A DNA stretch of 58,044 bases from Phoronis australis. Its lineage: Eukaryota > Phoronida > Phoronidae. The translations under genes were made by a program, and so were the position numbers. Below are positions 37,601 through 52,600 of this stretch, piece after piece (positions within the stretch are counted from its first letter, which is position 1; each line of letters opens with the position of its first letter). Below the pieces are notes generated by a model. It worked only from the letters and a program-made list of their open reading frames with translations. It searched no databases and had not been told where the DNA came from. The stretch is from contig NMRA01000744.1 of assembly GCA_002633005.1 (NCBI GenBank), positions 1-58,044 on the forward strand. The letters run 5' to 3'.

Positions 37601-40600
37601 GTACCTGGGATTTCCAAAGGGGCCTTCCTACCTTGCTCTCTTTCCAAAATGTTCACTTTACTGAAGTGATTTCGTGTCATAATGAACCCCAGGGGTGTTT
37701 CAAATTAAGTGGCAGGCACTTTCAGAAACATATACGGCCACCCACAGTGCCTAGGAGGTTTTAAGGTATATTGCATGAGGAAAGTTTCACTATGACGGTA
37801 GCTTAGAAACAAAAGTCTGATGACGTTTCCATGGAGAGTGATGAATTTAAACTATTTTAACAAACCTCTCAAAGATGAAAAATGTAGAATATACTAACAT
37901 CTTCACATATTCCACATATACCAAACGAAGAAAAAGATTCTGAAAGATGTCCAATGAAAGCTTTTTTGAACCGTTTTCGAAAAAGCCTCGTGGCGACTTT
38001 ATAACCGTGAGAGATTGTTATCTTGGTGGGGGGGGGGGAACTTTCGGAAATCCAGGTACAATAAGATACTATACCACAATACATAAAAAAAACTACGGGT
38101 ATTAACAAGCTACAAGCCAGTGAAAATGACAACGGGTGAATATGGCAAAAAAAATTTGTCCAACTTCGATGGAAAATAATCTCACAATCATCCGTGAGAC
38201 AGTTTAAAAGCCTCACGCTACCGTAGGATTACAGAGAGCAACACGACTATCAAAACAGAACACATTTCAGAGTTGAAGAACCTCTACAGTTCATTCTACA
38301 AAGGAAGCTGGAGTGTACACCGTTCGCATAACACTCCAGAAACAGAACAACAGATTCGACTCACTGAGTTGTAAATGATCCCATCTGTGTGCCCACGTCT
38401 CCATCATTTCACCTCGTCGCGTCGTCAGCTCTACAAGTTTCTCACGCACCTAGAGGGTTACAGTAAAATGTGGCTGAAGCTAAATTATAAATCAACGACC
38501 TCGTGCAATGATAGTGCGCAATTCCAAAACATGCGTTTGGACATTGTGTTTGCAATACAATATCAAATGGTTCACAAAGAAGTTTTGGTGGAAAGGTACC
38601 AAGCAACTAAACACAAAGAGTGAACATTTTGTGCTCTGTAGTAATGTCCACTTGTAGTCACCAGCTGGTGCAAAAAGTTCAAATAAGAAATATGCGTATT
38701 CATTGATCTTCCATTTTAATAGTTAACTAATGTTATTTGTGAACATGCAGAGTACCATTTCAACAAAAATTTGGATTTCAAACTTGTCTACTTTTTCTAA
38801 ACCCAAGCACAAGATAAATATCATCTGGAAAATACAATATGGCCGCCAGCCACCATGACATGGCACTACATACCTCGTCTGATCTGTAATGTCGTCTGCT
38901 CAGTAGGTCCTTGCCCAGGTTGATACAGATGGTGAAGTTCTCGTCACGAGCATCGATCTCCGCCTTCAAACTCTGGTGGTTATTCATGAGCAATTCAACA
39001 CCAGACACGTCCCTGGAAACCGCACAAATCCATGATGTCAAAAGTTTGTCAGAGATTTTGGCTCTATTTTTCCGGACTGGTTGTCCGACAATTTTAATTG
39101 GTTCACATTTTTTAAACCTTGTCAAACCAATTTTTACACAGAATTCTACCAAATTAATGTTTACGGTTACTTACACAGCATTGCCAACTGACATTACACG
39201 CGTTACACAGACTGGCTCACGGTACTTTCAAATGAAGAAAGCATTCTCTACCCATTATTCACGCCTTCACGACATCCAATCAGTACTTACCTAGGTTTCT
39301 CTTGCGTCTTCATCTGCCGTACAATGTCGTCCATCCATAACATAAGGTCAAGCACCATGCTGAAGAAGCGGTGCAAGTCGCTGGTGTCCGCCAGCTTGTT
39401 CTTGCGTGCCTCCACCAGGATCTGAAGGTTACGCCAGGCGTTCACAACCTCCATCTCACGATCCTGCAATGCAACAGCACAAAGCGTTAACATTTAAATC
39501 ACGCACATTTGATACTTCTCATTGAGATGTCTGTTTTAGCGTCATGTGGTCGATTTTGCCTTCCACTTGATACTCACACGAATACCACGTGCTTAAAGGA
39601 ATGCGAGTCCAGACCTGTAGCCTGCCCATGTCCGATACAACTTGGCTATTGTGAACTTGCTTTCCCCTTTCTACTTTGCAAAGTACTACAATCCATTTAG
39701 CCAATGGACAGCACATTTAAGTCCAGTCAATAGAATAAGTGATAGGCTATTACTTTCAATGATGAACCATCGTTTTTTTAAACTTGCACCTAGTCCATGT
39801 AATGATGTAGAAATTGCAATTGAAGCCTTTTCCCAGGAAGTTGCAGGCACTGTCCTGAGAGCCGCAGTTGCCACCACCAGCTGTGTATACAATAAGTAAA
39901 TATACCAGTAGACAACCGAGTCATTTAATTATACATGAGCTTCAGGGACCTGCAAAAAAGGCTGTGACTGTGACTCATACAACATTAAGTGGACTAGGTT
40001 TTACAATCACTGCAATAATCTTTGTCTTGAGAAACAAACCTTAGGTTTCTATTCAGAGTTTACTGGCAAGAAGACTGGATAAGAAACACCTAAAATATGA
40101 CCAATTTTAACCTTGGTATTTTATGTATAATAAATCATATAAACATGCCCACAACATCAAACGAAGGATCTACCTTTATTTCCCTCTGCTTGTCGCCAGC
40201 GTACGATGCCATCAGTTGTGCCGCCTCCTCTTGCACCGATTGCACCTGTGTGCCGAGGGTCAACAAGTCATTCTCGAAGTTGGCATGTTTCCTCTGCAAG
40301 GCTGCCACACTCTGTGCATCTCTGCCCAGGTCGTCGGGCAATGAGTTTTGTTTTTCCTAAACAAACAACAGCATGTCAGCACAATACCAATTTCAAATTA
40401 GATGTTATCAGTCTACAGCAGCAATGGCAGGTGCTAGATAATCTTAGTAAGGAAACTGTACAAGTCAAAGAAAAACGGACATCAGTGCCAGTGCACTGTC
40501 AAAAATGGGAATAAGTAGCCCAAACTTATCGTTTTAATCCCCTTGTCAGAAGTGTAAGGCTTTCGACAATTTACAGCCAACAAAATAACACCCCTGTCCC

Positions 40601-43600
40601 CATCTCATTGCCCTCGTACCAGTATCCTCTCCAGCGTTTCTTTGCAGTCGTGGAAGAATTTCCAGAGGTTCCACGAGGCCTGTAGGTGCTGCGTCCTGGT
40701 GTCAATCAACTCTAGAAGGTCCGCCCACGCCTCGTTCAGGCCATCCTTCCACTCAGCAATTGTGGCAGCGTCCGAGTGTCCAGCTCCGATCAGCTGATCA
40801 CAGATCTCATTGACGGCAGCCACACGTTCCTGCCCAATGGTCTCCGTGTCTCGTGCAAACTCCTTGAAGCGATCCCGCAGCATCTGTGAAGAGCACAGAA
40901 AATTGAATCAATTGGGGGTAGACAAACAGAATCCCCACCATACAGATCAACATCATTTAATCAAAAAACAGTTGCACAAACGGAAATCCACAAGCTCGAT
41001 GCCCCGTCTTAGCCATTATTCCAAGTAAAATTCATTCAAATTGGGTCACTTGTCAGAGAAAACATAAAAAATTCTCTGAAATGTTAAGTTCAACTTACAG
41101 TTACGTGTTCGTAATCCTGGCCAAGTTCGTGTGAGCCGGCAACGACCTCTCTCTCCGCGATCCACTGTTCCAGGTCGTCGACTTCTCTGTTGAGCATGTA
41201 CAATTTGAGGATCTCGTCCAACTTTCCGCGGCGTTCACGTGACAGATCCTTCAAGCTGGCATACAACTTGTCTACCTGCCCTTGCCGCTTGGCAATCTGG
41301 TCACTGGAAGGAAGTAAAGATCTGCATTATGGGTAGGAAATAATCATTGAGCCCAGGTTGCTTTAAGCTACTTAACTGATCAACAGAAATGGAATAGGTG
41401 ACAACAATGTACTAGGTTGTAGCAGAAGTGAGATTATGTTGTCACAACAGTCACACAACTGGTATAACTATATGTTGGGTCATATGCAGTCAAATGATAG
41501 GTCTTGATTTGTACCCATTCATATTCAGAATTAAAGCCAGTTAACACTTCAGTTTCCCATCCTTGTATCGTCAGTGGCAGTATCATGGCCACGTTGCGTA
41601 ATGTTTGATTCTCCAATCCAGAAAGTGTTCTCCCAAGGTTTAATCTACAAGCACGTCCTTTCTTGAGGTTATGTGTAACCGTATTGGCAAGTCTGTGCAC
41701 TTGGCTAATCCACAAAACTAATAGAATTTAACACAAAAACACTATATTTCCTCAAAGTAGAAAGTCTGCACGAAATAGATTTTTGACTTCTTCACATCTG
41801 CCATAACTTGGATAACAAAAAACGAAATACCTTCATAGCAAAACAACAGCATCGATAAAATGACAAATGATAAATGTTCAAGAAGAAATCCCCACAACAC
41901 AACTAATTATCATTTCGTTTCTGCTCTGTGTAACTTTTCAATTTTTTAAAAACATCCTGAGATAAGTCCTATTTCTGATTACTCCTGTGTGCAAGTCACT
42001 CCACCATTTTGGAAAACAGCGCATTAAGCACAGGTTTTGAAAATTTCATTTCTGAGATATAGAATTGAGCAAATCTGGACATTTTTGTTGAATCTCACAT
42101 ATCCACTATACGTCACCTACCTGTCTGGATGGTTGTCGTCAATAAGATTGCTGGCGCGCTCTCCCAGCTGACGCACCGTATCGGCATAATCCTCCACTGT
42201 GTTCTCCAGTGTCTGGTGCTTCTTCAGCATATTGCTAGCACCGTTCTCGTCCTTGGCACGGTCTTCTGTCATCATGTATAACTCCTGCTCACCCATCCAG
42301 GCTTCAGCTTCTCCGGCGTCGAAAAAGTACTGTGAAAAGCAGATGAGAATTAGCAGACAGCACAGGAAAGCAGACGGCACAGGAAAGCAGATGGTGTAGG
42401 ACAGTATACGACTCAATGTATAGAAACTAAATGAACAAAAAATAATAGAACCAGGATGAAACATTGAGGATTACTTGAAAAGTGATTGGAAGAGAATTTG
42501 CAGACATCCTAGGAGACCATGCCACTAAAGATGTTGCAACTTAATAAACAGAAAATAATAGAGACAAGATAAAACATTAATTGCAAGTAAACTGTTGATA
42601 ATGACAGATTAAAAAGTTCTGGAATAGGTTAAATATTGCAGTACCAAAGTAGAAAATTCACAACAATGTCAGGCGCCCCTGAGATAGGAAAACGGTCAAT
42701 TTTGGCAATTAAGTTTGTCTGAAAGTGTTGAGATTTTACCGAACACAATTTACAAATAAAAGCAAAATAATAAAATAACCAGAAAGAAATGACATACAAA
42801 ATCCTCTCCATGGATCTGTCTCATATTCGTTTGAAAGACATTTTTGTCATTTTCTAGCAACAATTGTTAACCATCCACCCAATTAGTGTTAATATCACAA
42901 TTCGCGTGTCTACCCAGACTCCTCCAGCAGTGAGTCACATACCTGTTGGGCCACCTGTGACAGCTCCAACCTGTTGTTTCGAGTGTTGACAGCATCCTTC
43001 AGCTGATCCCACTGTCCCATCAGTTCGTCCATCTGGTACTGGAATTCGCCAGACTGTGGGTGTCCCTCATCAATCATCTGGTTACCGATATCGCACAGCT
43101 CGTTTATCTGAGGCTCGTGGTTGTCGATCTCTGTGCCCAACGACTGCGGAAAGAGTTTGCAGTATAGTTGGTTAGTACTATATACTACCAGTTCAATGTG
43201 AAAACTTGTCAGAATTTCTCAGCATGATTTGAACCAGTAGTTCTAACAGAGAATGTATTATCTCAAGCTTTCCATTAAAGAATCGAGAAATTGTCTGATT
43301 TTTGCAGTCAAATATCCTCTATCACAATCCTTCTGTATTTGTCTAAGCTGGACCATTGGATTGTTTCTGATTTCAATCTTTTTCCAATAACAACTTAAAA
43401 TTTTTGACAAAAAAGTTGCCTGCTTTAATTCAACACCTAACAAAACCACTTTCCCCAAGTCTGTTATTTTTGAAAACTACTGTATTTTTTCAAGTGTCAC
43501 ATTGACGTTTGAAGCATACCATTCAGTCTCAAACCATAAGACAGGTATGGTTACTTCCAAGACAGTAAATTCTATGACAAACTATAAGTCTTCTGATAAG

Positions 43601-46600
43601 AAAATTGGAAAGTGGATTGTGTCAAAAGTAACAATCATCATTTTTGGGTCGTCTGAAACTATCATGACCACAAACTATAAATCACTCTAACCTGGTTCTT
43701 TTTCTGCAACTGCTGTACACTTTGAAGACTGTTGCCGTATTCTGGAGAGGTTGCTAACGGCATCTTCTCAGCAATCCAAAGCTTCTCGTCCTCAATGTCA
43801 CGTAAGAACTGATGTACACGTTTGGCCTTCTCAAGATCCTGACGACGTGCCTCAATGGGAGCACGTAACTGAGCCAGCCTGAAAATAACAAAACTTTCAT
43901 GTAGACCAGACTATACACTTCGATAACCATTTGCTTTTAATATCTTAACTGCCACTGGTAAATGGGATGACTTCATATCTTAACATAGCTAACTCAGTCG
44001 ACACAAGAGCAGACGAGTGTGTGCTAAGGTAATAACAACTTCTTGAGTAAGGACAACTGATTCTCAGATTACATAAAGCCTACAAAACACTGACCAATAC
44101 GTGAACAGACCTTGCATCCTGGAACTTGATACAAATACTTCCAGTTCAAATTAAGAGACAGGTATAATTCAGTAACCACACATTAATTACCCACCTCTCC
44201 TGAACAACAGCCTTCTTAGCCTCGATCTGCTCCAGTTTGTCTGGGTCCTTCTCTCTAATCTGGTCTGCCATACTCTCCAACTCTTGAAATCTCTGCTGCT
44301 TAATCTCTATCTCTTTCTCCATAACCTTTGGAAGAATTACAAACTGAATTACCAACTGTTTCAAATTTCCGATCTTACAATGAAAGCAGAATATCACCTC
44401 TCTTTTATTCAACATGACAAACAAAAAAATCGCACACCAAAACACAGTAAAATCCTGATTGTGATATATTACACACTTTGCCGTTTTATTGTTTTACAGG
44501 ATTACTCATTAAACAAAAACAAAATAATTATAGCAATGCGCCTAACAGATATGGAACAAATTCCAAAATTTTATTACAGTAAGTGGGCAGATGCCAAAAA
44601 TGGCTTCATGCTTTTGGAGAAAAAATTCCAAAAAGTAGCATCAACCGAAACTTCTACGCCAGAAAGACACAATTCACTTTCCCACACAGAAGTTTTCATA
44701 AAAGTGCCCAAAGTTCGTCAAAATTCGTCGGACTTCGTTGAAGTTATGGCAAAAACCAAGAAGAAAACCAGACAAAAAGTAAAACTAAATATTTTGAAAA
44801 TAAATAGAAATTTTTGCTTCAAAATAATTCCACCATTATTCAACGAGAAGAAATATCAACATTTTTTTTAACGCTACAGTACTACAAATTTTCCCTTATT
44901 TCACAAACTTCTTGAATTTCACATTTCAACTTTTTCACATTTTCCCCATTTCACATATCTCCTCCACCACAAGGTCAACTTACACTTTGTTTCTGCATCT
45001 GCAGATTGACCGTAGTCAAGTCCTGTCCAACTTCCTTCTGGATGATCTGCGTCTCCAGCTCATTCAAGTAGCCATCGATATCATCGCAACTCTGCTCGTA
45101 TAAGACGTGACGATTGGCATCGAACAGCTTCTCACCCTTGTCCTTGGTGGCGCCCTCTAGGTCGTCCCATAGCTTAGCGAGCTTCTCCAGACGTGGCTCA
45201 ACCTGTGAGGCACAGTCAGGCTTCTCATGCACTAGATCTTGGCCATCCTGCAAATACAATCAATGATTTGTAGAGCAGTTCGAATACTGTTTGTAAAATC
45301 AAGAGCCTAAGGTTTTATAGGACAGGAAAATTACTTCATTTGAAAATGTTACCGTTAAATTAGGAAACATGTTTCTCTAACGCAACTATACAATGATGTA
45401 GTTTTATTACGTTTTCACACAATCATTTCATAACTGCAAAAACACAACTGCATTAAAGATACTAAAGACATAAGATGAACAAGCCGAAAAACATCCACAC
45501 ATGAATACAATCTCAAAATCACAAGTTCCTGATTCTTTTTATCGAAGCCACACACATCGACAGTATTACCTGCATGAGTTTGTCCAGTCTATCTTTGTTA
45601 GAGGCGATCTCGGACTCAAATGCCTGGTGCCTGACATACTTGCTGTGCAGATTCTTAGCGTCCCTGTATGTCTCATCCTGGGCTGCTGCTGTCTTCTCCT
45701 CTACCCACTCTTCAAGCTAGGAATGAAACGTGCAGTGCTCATCACAACAAGCTCAATTCCATGCAGCAACAAATAAAAAGCTGTCTCAACGTACAGGTCA
45801 GCCTGCCAATCTGCCATAACATGTTTTCACATGAAAAATGGGTACAGCATCATTTGTCAATTCAACTTATAGTAACCACTTATAGAATCATACACTGGCG
45901 GAGGGTGGAGCTATCACCTGTCAAACTACCCCAACCACTTGTTTCCCAAACAAACAACCAAAGACACAGCAGGCAGAGCATGATGAGTCAATCCTATCTC
46001 TTCACTGACAATATCACCAAAGAGGTGGAGCCCAGTATGTCAATCCAGTACAGTCCCACCCACTTACATCCAGTACAGTCCCGCCCACTTACATCCTCAC
46101 AGTCAGTGATGAACTGTTGCAGTTGCAGGTGATCCTTGAGTCTCTCCAGTGCCTCCTGAGCACGTGCTCTGTTAGCGTCACGTCTGTCCATGATGGACTG
46201 TGCCTTGCCCTGAATCTTGTCCGAGGCGAAGTGGTCGTCCTCAACCAGGCGCTGGGCAAACATATCCACTGCATTGATCTTCTCGTCGTTGGCGTCCATA
46301 GTGGTCATGAAAGTCTCGTGTTGCTTGATGGCATTCTCTGCTGCCTCAAGGTTATTCTATTGGAAGAGGAGAAAACAGCAGTAGTGACACGAGCACGCTG
46401 CCTCAAGGTTATTCTATTGGAAGAGGGAAAAACAGCAGTAGAGAAATGAGCATTGAGATTTGGCAAGTACCCATACCTCCAAGAGCAATGTCCCCGTGTT
46501 TTATCCAATACGTCACGTGGTCAGAAATATGTATTCAACAATTATTTTATGTTGAACAAACTAAGAATATCTGAGGCTATGGCAGTGCATGAATTTATCA

Positions 46601-49600
46601 TGATATTAATGATATGCCTTTTCATTTGATAAATACAAACTAAGGCAGTAAGTCAAAACTAGCTTCCTGGCTTTATATTGTTATCTTTCAACTAAATGAT
46701 ATTCATTGCAGTTTTATAAAGGTGGCCAACTGCCATAATTTTTGTTTTAGAAAGGTGTACCATGGATACAGGAGTGAGCTCTGAGCAAGAATACAACTGG
46801 CCAGGGAAAGTTCATTCTAATCCAACTTCTCTCCTAAGCATTACGTAGTTTCATATTAGCTACTCCTGGAGTAGCAGCAAGTTAAATAGAGAATGACTTA
46901 ATCTGGTTCCAGCATCAAAACTGTTACATAGCCATACGCAAGACGTTGAATAACGGTCATGGTTAGTGCGTCATTAATATCTACTCTACTGACTAAACAT
47001 GTACTTGCGATCTCTTTGATGAGATACTAGCAGGTTAAGAACTTGATGAACGTATGGAGCTAATCAACAGAGATCAATGGAAAACTGGGGTTTGTTATTT
47101 TTTGCTAGACTGTCTTTGCTAATTCAAAGGCTAATAATCATTGAAATTGAATTTTTAAACACTAAGCATGCACTTCCTACATAGCGGACTTTTTTACAAG
47201 TTGATTTTGTTAGGCAAACATGACTATGCGGTCATAGACACCAAAAAGTACAACAATGATTACGACAGGCACGTTTAACATCACTTACGGTATGATTGAG
47301 CAAATCAAATGCCTTACACAGGTCAATAAAAGTGGCAGCGCATCCACCATCGCTACTACCAGCTACTTGGACATCATGCTATTACAATATCTTGGGCATA
47401 TAACAACAACATTAAAAAGACAACAAACATGTCACAGTCTTCGTCTGTACCACACGTCAACGTGTGGTCATGCCATGATGGTAACTACATAGTGGTACAC
47501 ACAGTGGTTTACCTGTTTGTCCAAGTTAGTGATCTGTGCAAATAGATTTGAACATGTCGAGTGAACACATAAGAAACTGAACAGAAACAAGTCAAAGAAT
47601 TCAACTGTCCCCACCACGCTTACAAAGGTGGAAATGAAACGTCAACGCTATTTTATGATAAAATGATAAACGATTAGTCACATTGAGCAACTGCTTTTTA
47701 TCAAGAACTGGAAATTTGATATCTCTGAGACCTCTTCGGTGGGCATGAATTATGGCGTTCGATAGGCGGAAAACTGCTAAACAAAAAAACTTTAAAATAC
47801 TTAAAATGCTAGTTCCCATTATTTCTGAAAATACTGATTTCAATAACTAAAACTTATCCCAAGTGGACAAAAACATGAAAACTACAAAAATGCATGGTGA
47901 GAGCAGTTAAAACAACAGGTAAAGGAAAGTATATCTTGAACTTCACGTGAAGTGTGGTTAAGAGTGACCAAGGAAAATGTTAACAATAGTGATCGCAAGC
48001 GTTTAAAAAAATGGTTGCACCTTGCAATCTTCTAAAAGAAAGGTAAAATATTGTTAAAGTACCTTGCATTTTCAAAAGGCATGAACCAAAATAATAGCAA
48101 ACTTCTGGTGATCAGTGCACTAGGTCCACCTGAGCAGCCCCTGCAAGTCTGGTGCACCTGTAGCAAACCGCCTGCAATCGTATTTCCCCGTTATCGACAA
48201 CCTACAAGACGCAGCGACAGCCTTCAACGACGGGTCACCGCAACACATCAGATTCTCAACCCACCAACCCCGTACTCCAGACTACTTACAGGCACGTCCT
48301 CCTTGGACAGGAAGTGTTCTTGCTGGTTAAGCAGCACTTCTGCCTGTTTGGCATCTCTGAGGAACATCTGCAGGTTGAGACTCTGGGACAGAAGGTTCTG
48401 TCTGTTCTCCCACATCTGGTGTACTTCCTCCCAGCCGTCATCAAGCCCCTTCAGACGCTGTGAACACAAGCAGACTAGGTGACATACAGGCAAACGCACA
48501 TCTGACAATGCGCATGGAAGGACACTCATAACAACATTATGTGCTATTATAATGGACTTAGGCAGGACCAGCAGTAATAGACTTGAAAATTCTCACACCA
48601 CAAAATCACTACAAAAACAATTAATATTGCGCCAAGAGAAAAAAAAACAGACAGGAGGAACCAGAAACAACATATCTGGGAAACGGGCATCCTTCAAAAG
48701 TTTCACCACCTCCTTAAATAAAACTAGAAAACTTATTACAATCTTCAATTAATGCCTGCGCTCTGAGAATTTCTACCCTTCTGTCAAATGATCCAACACG
48801 CCTTCATTCTCTTCAGGGACTTGCATTCAACCTATCGACACACCAATGGCAAGTCAACTACAGTAGTTGCAAAAACAAACCTTACGCTTTCGCCCACACC
48901 ACCAGTGTTCCACACCCCCACACCACCCGTGTTTCACACTCACCTGAGCCAAGAACAAGTACTGTGGATCGGTCTGGTCAGCAGTCACCTTCTCACCGTA
49001 TTCCTTCATCTTGGCGTACTCCGGCCCATACCCATCTATTTCTTCCTTCAAAGACTGGTGCTGATTCAACAGAGCCTCTGCCTCGGCAAGGCTGTTGGGC
49101 GACTCTTCCGACGCAATCGTCTTCTGCGTCTCCGACAGCCACTTTTGGAAGTGGTCAAGGTTCTGAAGGAACCGTTGCAGCTCCCCAGCCTCACCCAACT
49201 TCTCGTCGCGTTCTTTCAGCTGTACGAAAAAATAACAACAGTCAGATGGAAAGACTGCTAGCATCGAATGGTATTGCATTAATGATTATGCAGATTCTTA
49301 AAAGAGCTTCAAAAATATAATTTCACGTCTGGTTGACACTGAACAACAACAGACCTTCCTTACAGTTGGTACGCAAACTTACTTTTATAAATAATGCATT
49401 TGTAGCTTCAACTGACCTTAAATATCTAATTTGAAATTGCGTTGAATTTTTGTCCTGCACACTATTTTTGACATGCATACACGGCAAAATCTCAATTTCG
49501 CACAATAATAATCAACAAAATTACAGTTTTCATTCTTCAGGGGTATTGAACATTGCTGTGAATGTCCACACAACTTTTTCAAAAATTTTGGCAAAAGGTA

Positions 49601-52600
49601 GAACATGGGAAGCAACCCATGCTTCGTAGAAAAAAGAACAAAACAAAATTTAATTTGTCAGTCATACTGTGTCCAAAACTGAAGATTTTCTCACTACTGT
49701 AGTAGTAACAGTAATGATATATTTTTACCAAATAATGACAAGACACACGAAACCAACAAATCCTACATCAGTAAGACTACAGAGGCGGCAACTCTGTCGA
49801 CTGTTTCCTGAGTGAAACTCAATGAAAAGCACAAGTACTGCCAACAACCAACAGGTATCACCAGTAGCATATGACCAATCAGCTTTGCATTACAGTCTAT
49901 GATTCTCTGCAAACTAAGGACAACCAACATGACTATTCCTCATGCATACAGACTTACCATTCCCTTCAGATTCTCCCATACAGTTGTGATTTCGGCGATG
50001 CGCTGACGGATCACCTCAGCCTCTTCCGGTTTCTCCTCAGCCAACTGATCAGCCTCGGCATTCAACTGGTCAAGCTGCAAACAACAGAATGACCATGAGG
50101 TGAGGGTACATGTTCACACTGCCAACAACCAGCCAAAAAGTAAAGTAAAAAAATTACGCGTTGAACATAAAGTAATTTAAGAATCAGTAGAGAAACAGAA
50201 CGTATCTGGTGCGAACAGAAGATATCGAAAGAGAACATTAGCAAAAAGTGACGATGCTCCACACAATGTCTGTTAAAGAAGTCACAATGATAAGATGGCA
50301 CATGAAAACTTTCTTACACAACACGAAAAAAGAAGTTCACATCCATTATGTAGACAGAATTTACCAATCTCCTTAAACACAACAATCGACAGCATGCGGA
50401 AGACACACCAGGGCCTGCCACCAGCAAACTTTACACAAGATTCGACTCGGAAATTGACTAACCACACGGCATTCTTCTAGCCAACCTTCAAATTTTGAAC
50501 AATGTGATTGGTCAATTTTCAAGTAGAGTCCCAAGTTTGTTGGTGATGATCCCAGGTAAAAACTGAACAACTCGAAACGTACTTGAATTGGTATCAACAA
50601 TGAACTCTCGAAATGTTTGGTATCATAAACGTTAGGTTGGTCATGCAGCCATCAACTGAGAGAGGTTCATCAAAGATGATTAACAACAGAAGGAAAACAA
50701 ACAAACAAACAAAAGGTGAACATAATACAGGTACGCACAGTCTTTTCCTTCTACACAAGAAGAGAAAAATGACGATTTAATGATAGGTGTTCATGCAGAG
50801 AGGAGCAGACCTATTCGTTACTTCACCCAAGCAATGTTTTTACAATGCCACTTTTATTGTTTAAATGGGCTTTTGTAATGTTTCGAAGCATGAACAAAAT
50901 TTTTCTTTGCTGCAATTAAGACTAGTCAAGAAGGTTTTCTGCTCTTTGCGGATAGCAGTGACACATTTGCAGCCAACGTCTGGACATAAAATCCCACCTT
51001 TTTGTTGATGACAACGTATAACTTACTTAACACTTCACAACCTCATAAGAGTTGCTTAATTGTGCTGTGACCATTTGCAGCTATAACCAGCATGCATACA
51101 GCCACAGTCTGAACACAAATATCTTCTTTAAAGCTACACGTAGTGCCTTCTCCAAAAACATTGTGACTGTTTTGGTTCTTTACTACGGCGCGTTAGTGCT
51201 GCGAATCACACTCAACATCTTGGCTCCACACTTCTCTTCAATAGGAACATTTGTGTACCTAACTTGGATATATTTCAGTCTGAACTTTGCGATTTCAACT
51301 TGACCTATTTAGCGCCGGCTGAGACTTTAAAATGCCTTTTAAAGAGCCATGCCCTTTGAGGGCATCTTAGCGTCACTCCATCAGGATTTCCTCATATCAT
51401 GATTGTCACAGTAAGATTGTGAGTGCATATAAAACGTTCACAGCTAGAGTGCTTATAATGTTATCAATGTATTTCAAAGACCAGTCTCAATTTCGTTTGA
51501 ATTTTCGTCTTAAAAAATACGCCATAATTGTACTATGACCTGTAAGGAGCTTACAGGCGGCATTCTCGACACATGAAATCATCTGCAACTTGTTTTATCT
51601 TTGTTTAAAGCTGTATGTTTCAGGCAATGTGACATATTAGTGAGACAACAATGTGTGGTGCACAAATAGGTCTGCAGAAATGGATAAGAGAACAATGGGA
51701 AGCAGTAGTAACACAGTACAAACCAAAGACAAGAACTGTAATGTAAAATGAAGTCGTTAATGGACTAACTCTACGTAGAATTTAATAACAGATATGAGAA
51801 GGATGAGAGAATATGACAAAACACAAAGGTGGATAGTCAAAGAACGATACGATACAAAAACATAACTGCAAAGTAACTCAAAATACTTTAAGTGTTAGCA
51901 AGATGGGGAACCCTCGCTATTATTAAACAGGAAGACAGGCTTGCTTAAAACTGAAAATAAATATGCTGTTAGTTCCATTCCCGGAAATTGCATTTGCTCA
52001 GATAACAATACGCAGAACGTTTGCCTGAAATTGATTACAATTTCATGTGGACAATTGTTTCGGCAATTTTTAGCACAGCTTCGAAAGCATTCAGACAAAC
52101 AGCAAAGTCCAATGAAAGTCGTGTCAACATAAATCATTGGTCCGAGACAAATGCAATTTTGACAGAGCCTCCCCCCCAACATCTCCCTGAATGTTTCCAG
52201 TGTTGCGGTCGCCATTAGTAAAACATATCATCATCACCATCATACTCTACAACTGATCTAAACACAGCAGGCTGAAAGAGACTGGTTTATCATGCCCTAG
52301 GTAAAAACCTCTTGCGTCTCCGAAGGCACTTGGAAAGTGGAAGATTCGTATTTGTTTGCCTCGTCCTTGAGGAAGTCAAGCTGAAATATGACAGTTGAGA
52401 ATTCCACAAATGCACCGATTGCGCAGCTTAAACATAAACATCGGTTTTCTCCACAATGTTTTGACTCGTTGTGGCATCGAGTTTCGAGTTTTGCCGCAAC
52501 GAGTTAGGCTCACTTACATAACTTACTTCTTAGATAAATTAAGACACTTGAACTTTTGACACAGTTAAAATGAGTTCAAAGTTCTCCAAAGATTGAACAT

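Noticed and set aside
44284-44871. 195-codon open frame on the + strand, the longest in the window
   Set aside because: AT-rich, Lys/Ile/Asn-rich translation with no family resemblance. It lies antisense across spectrin exon 11, whose homology is clear.
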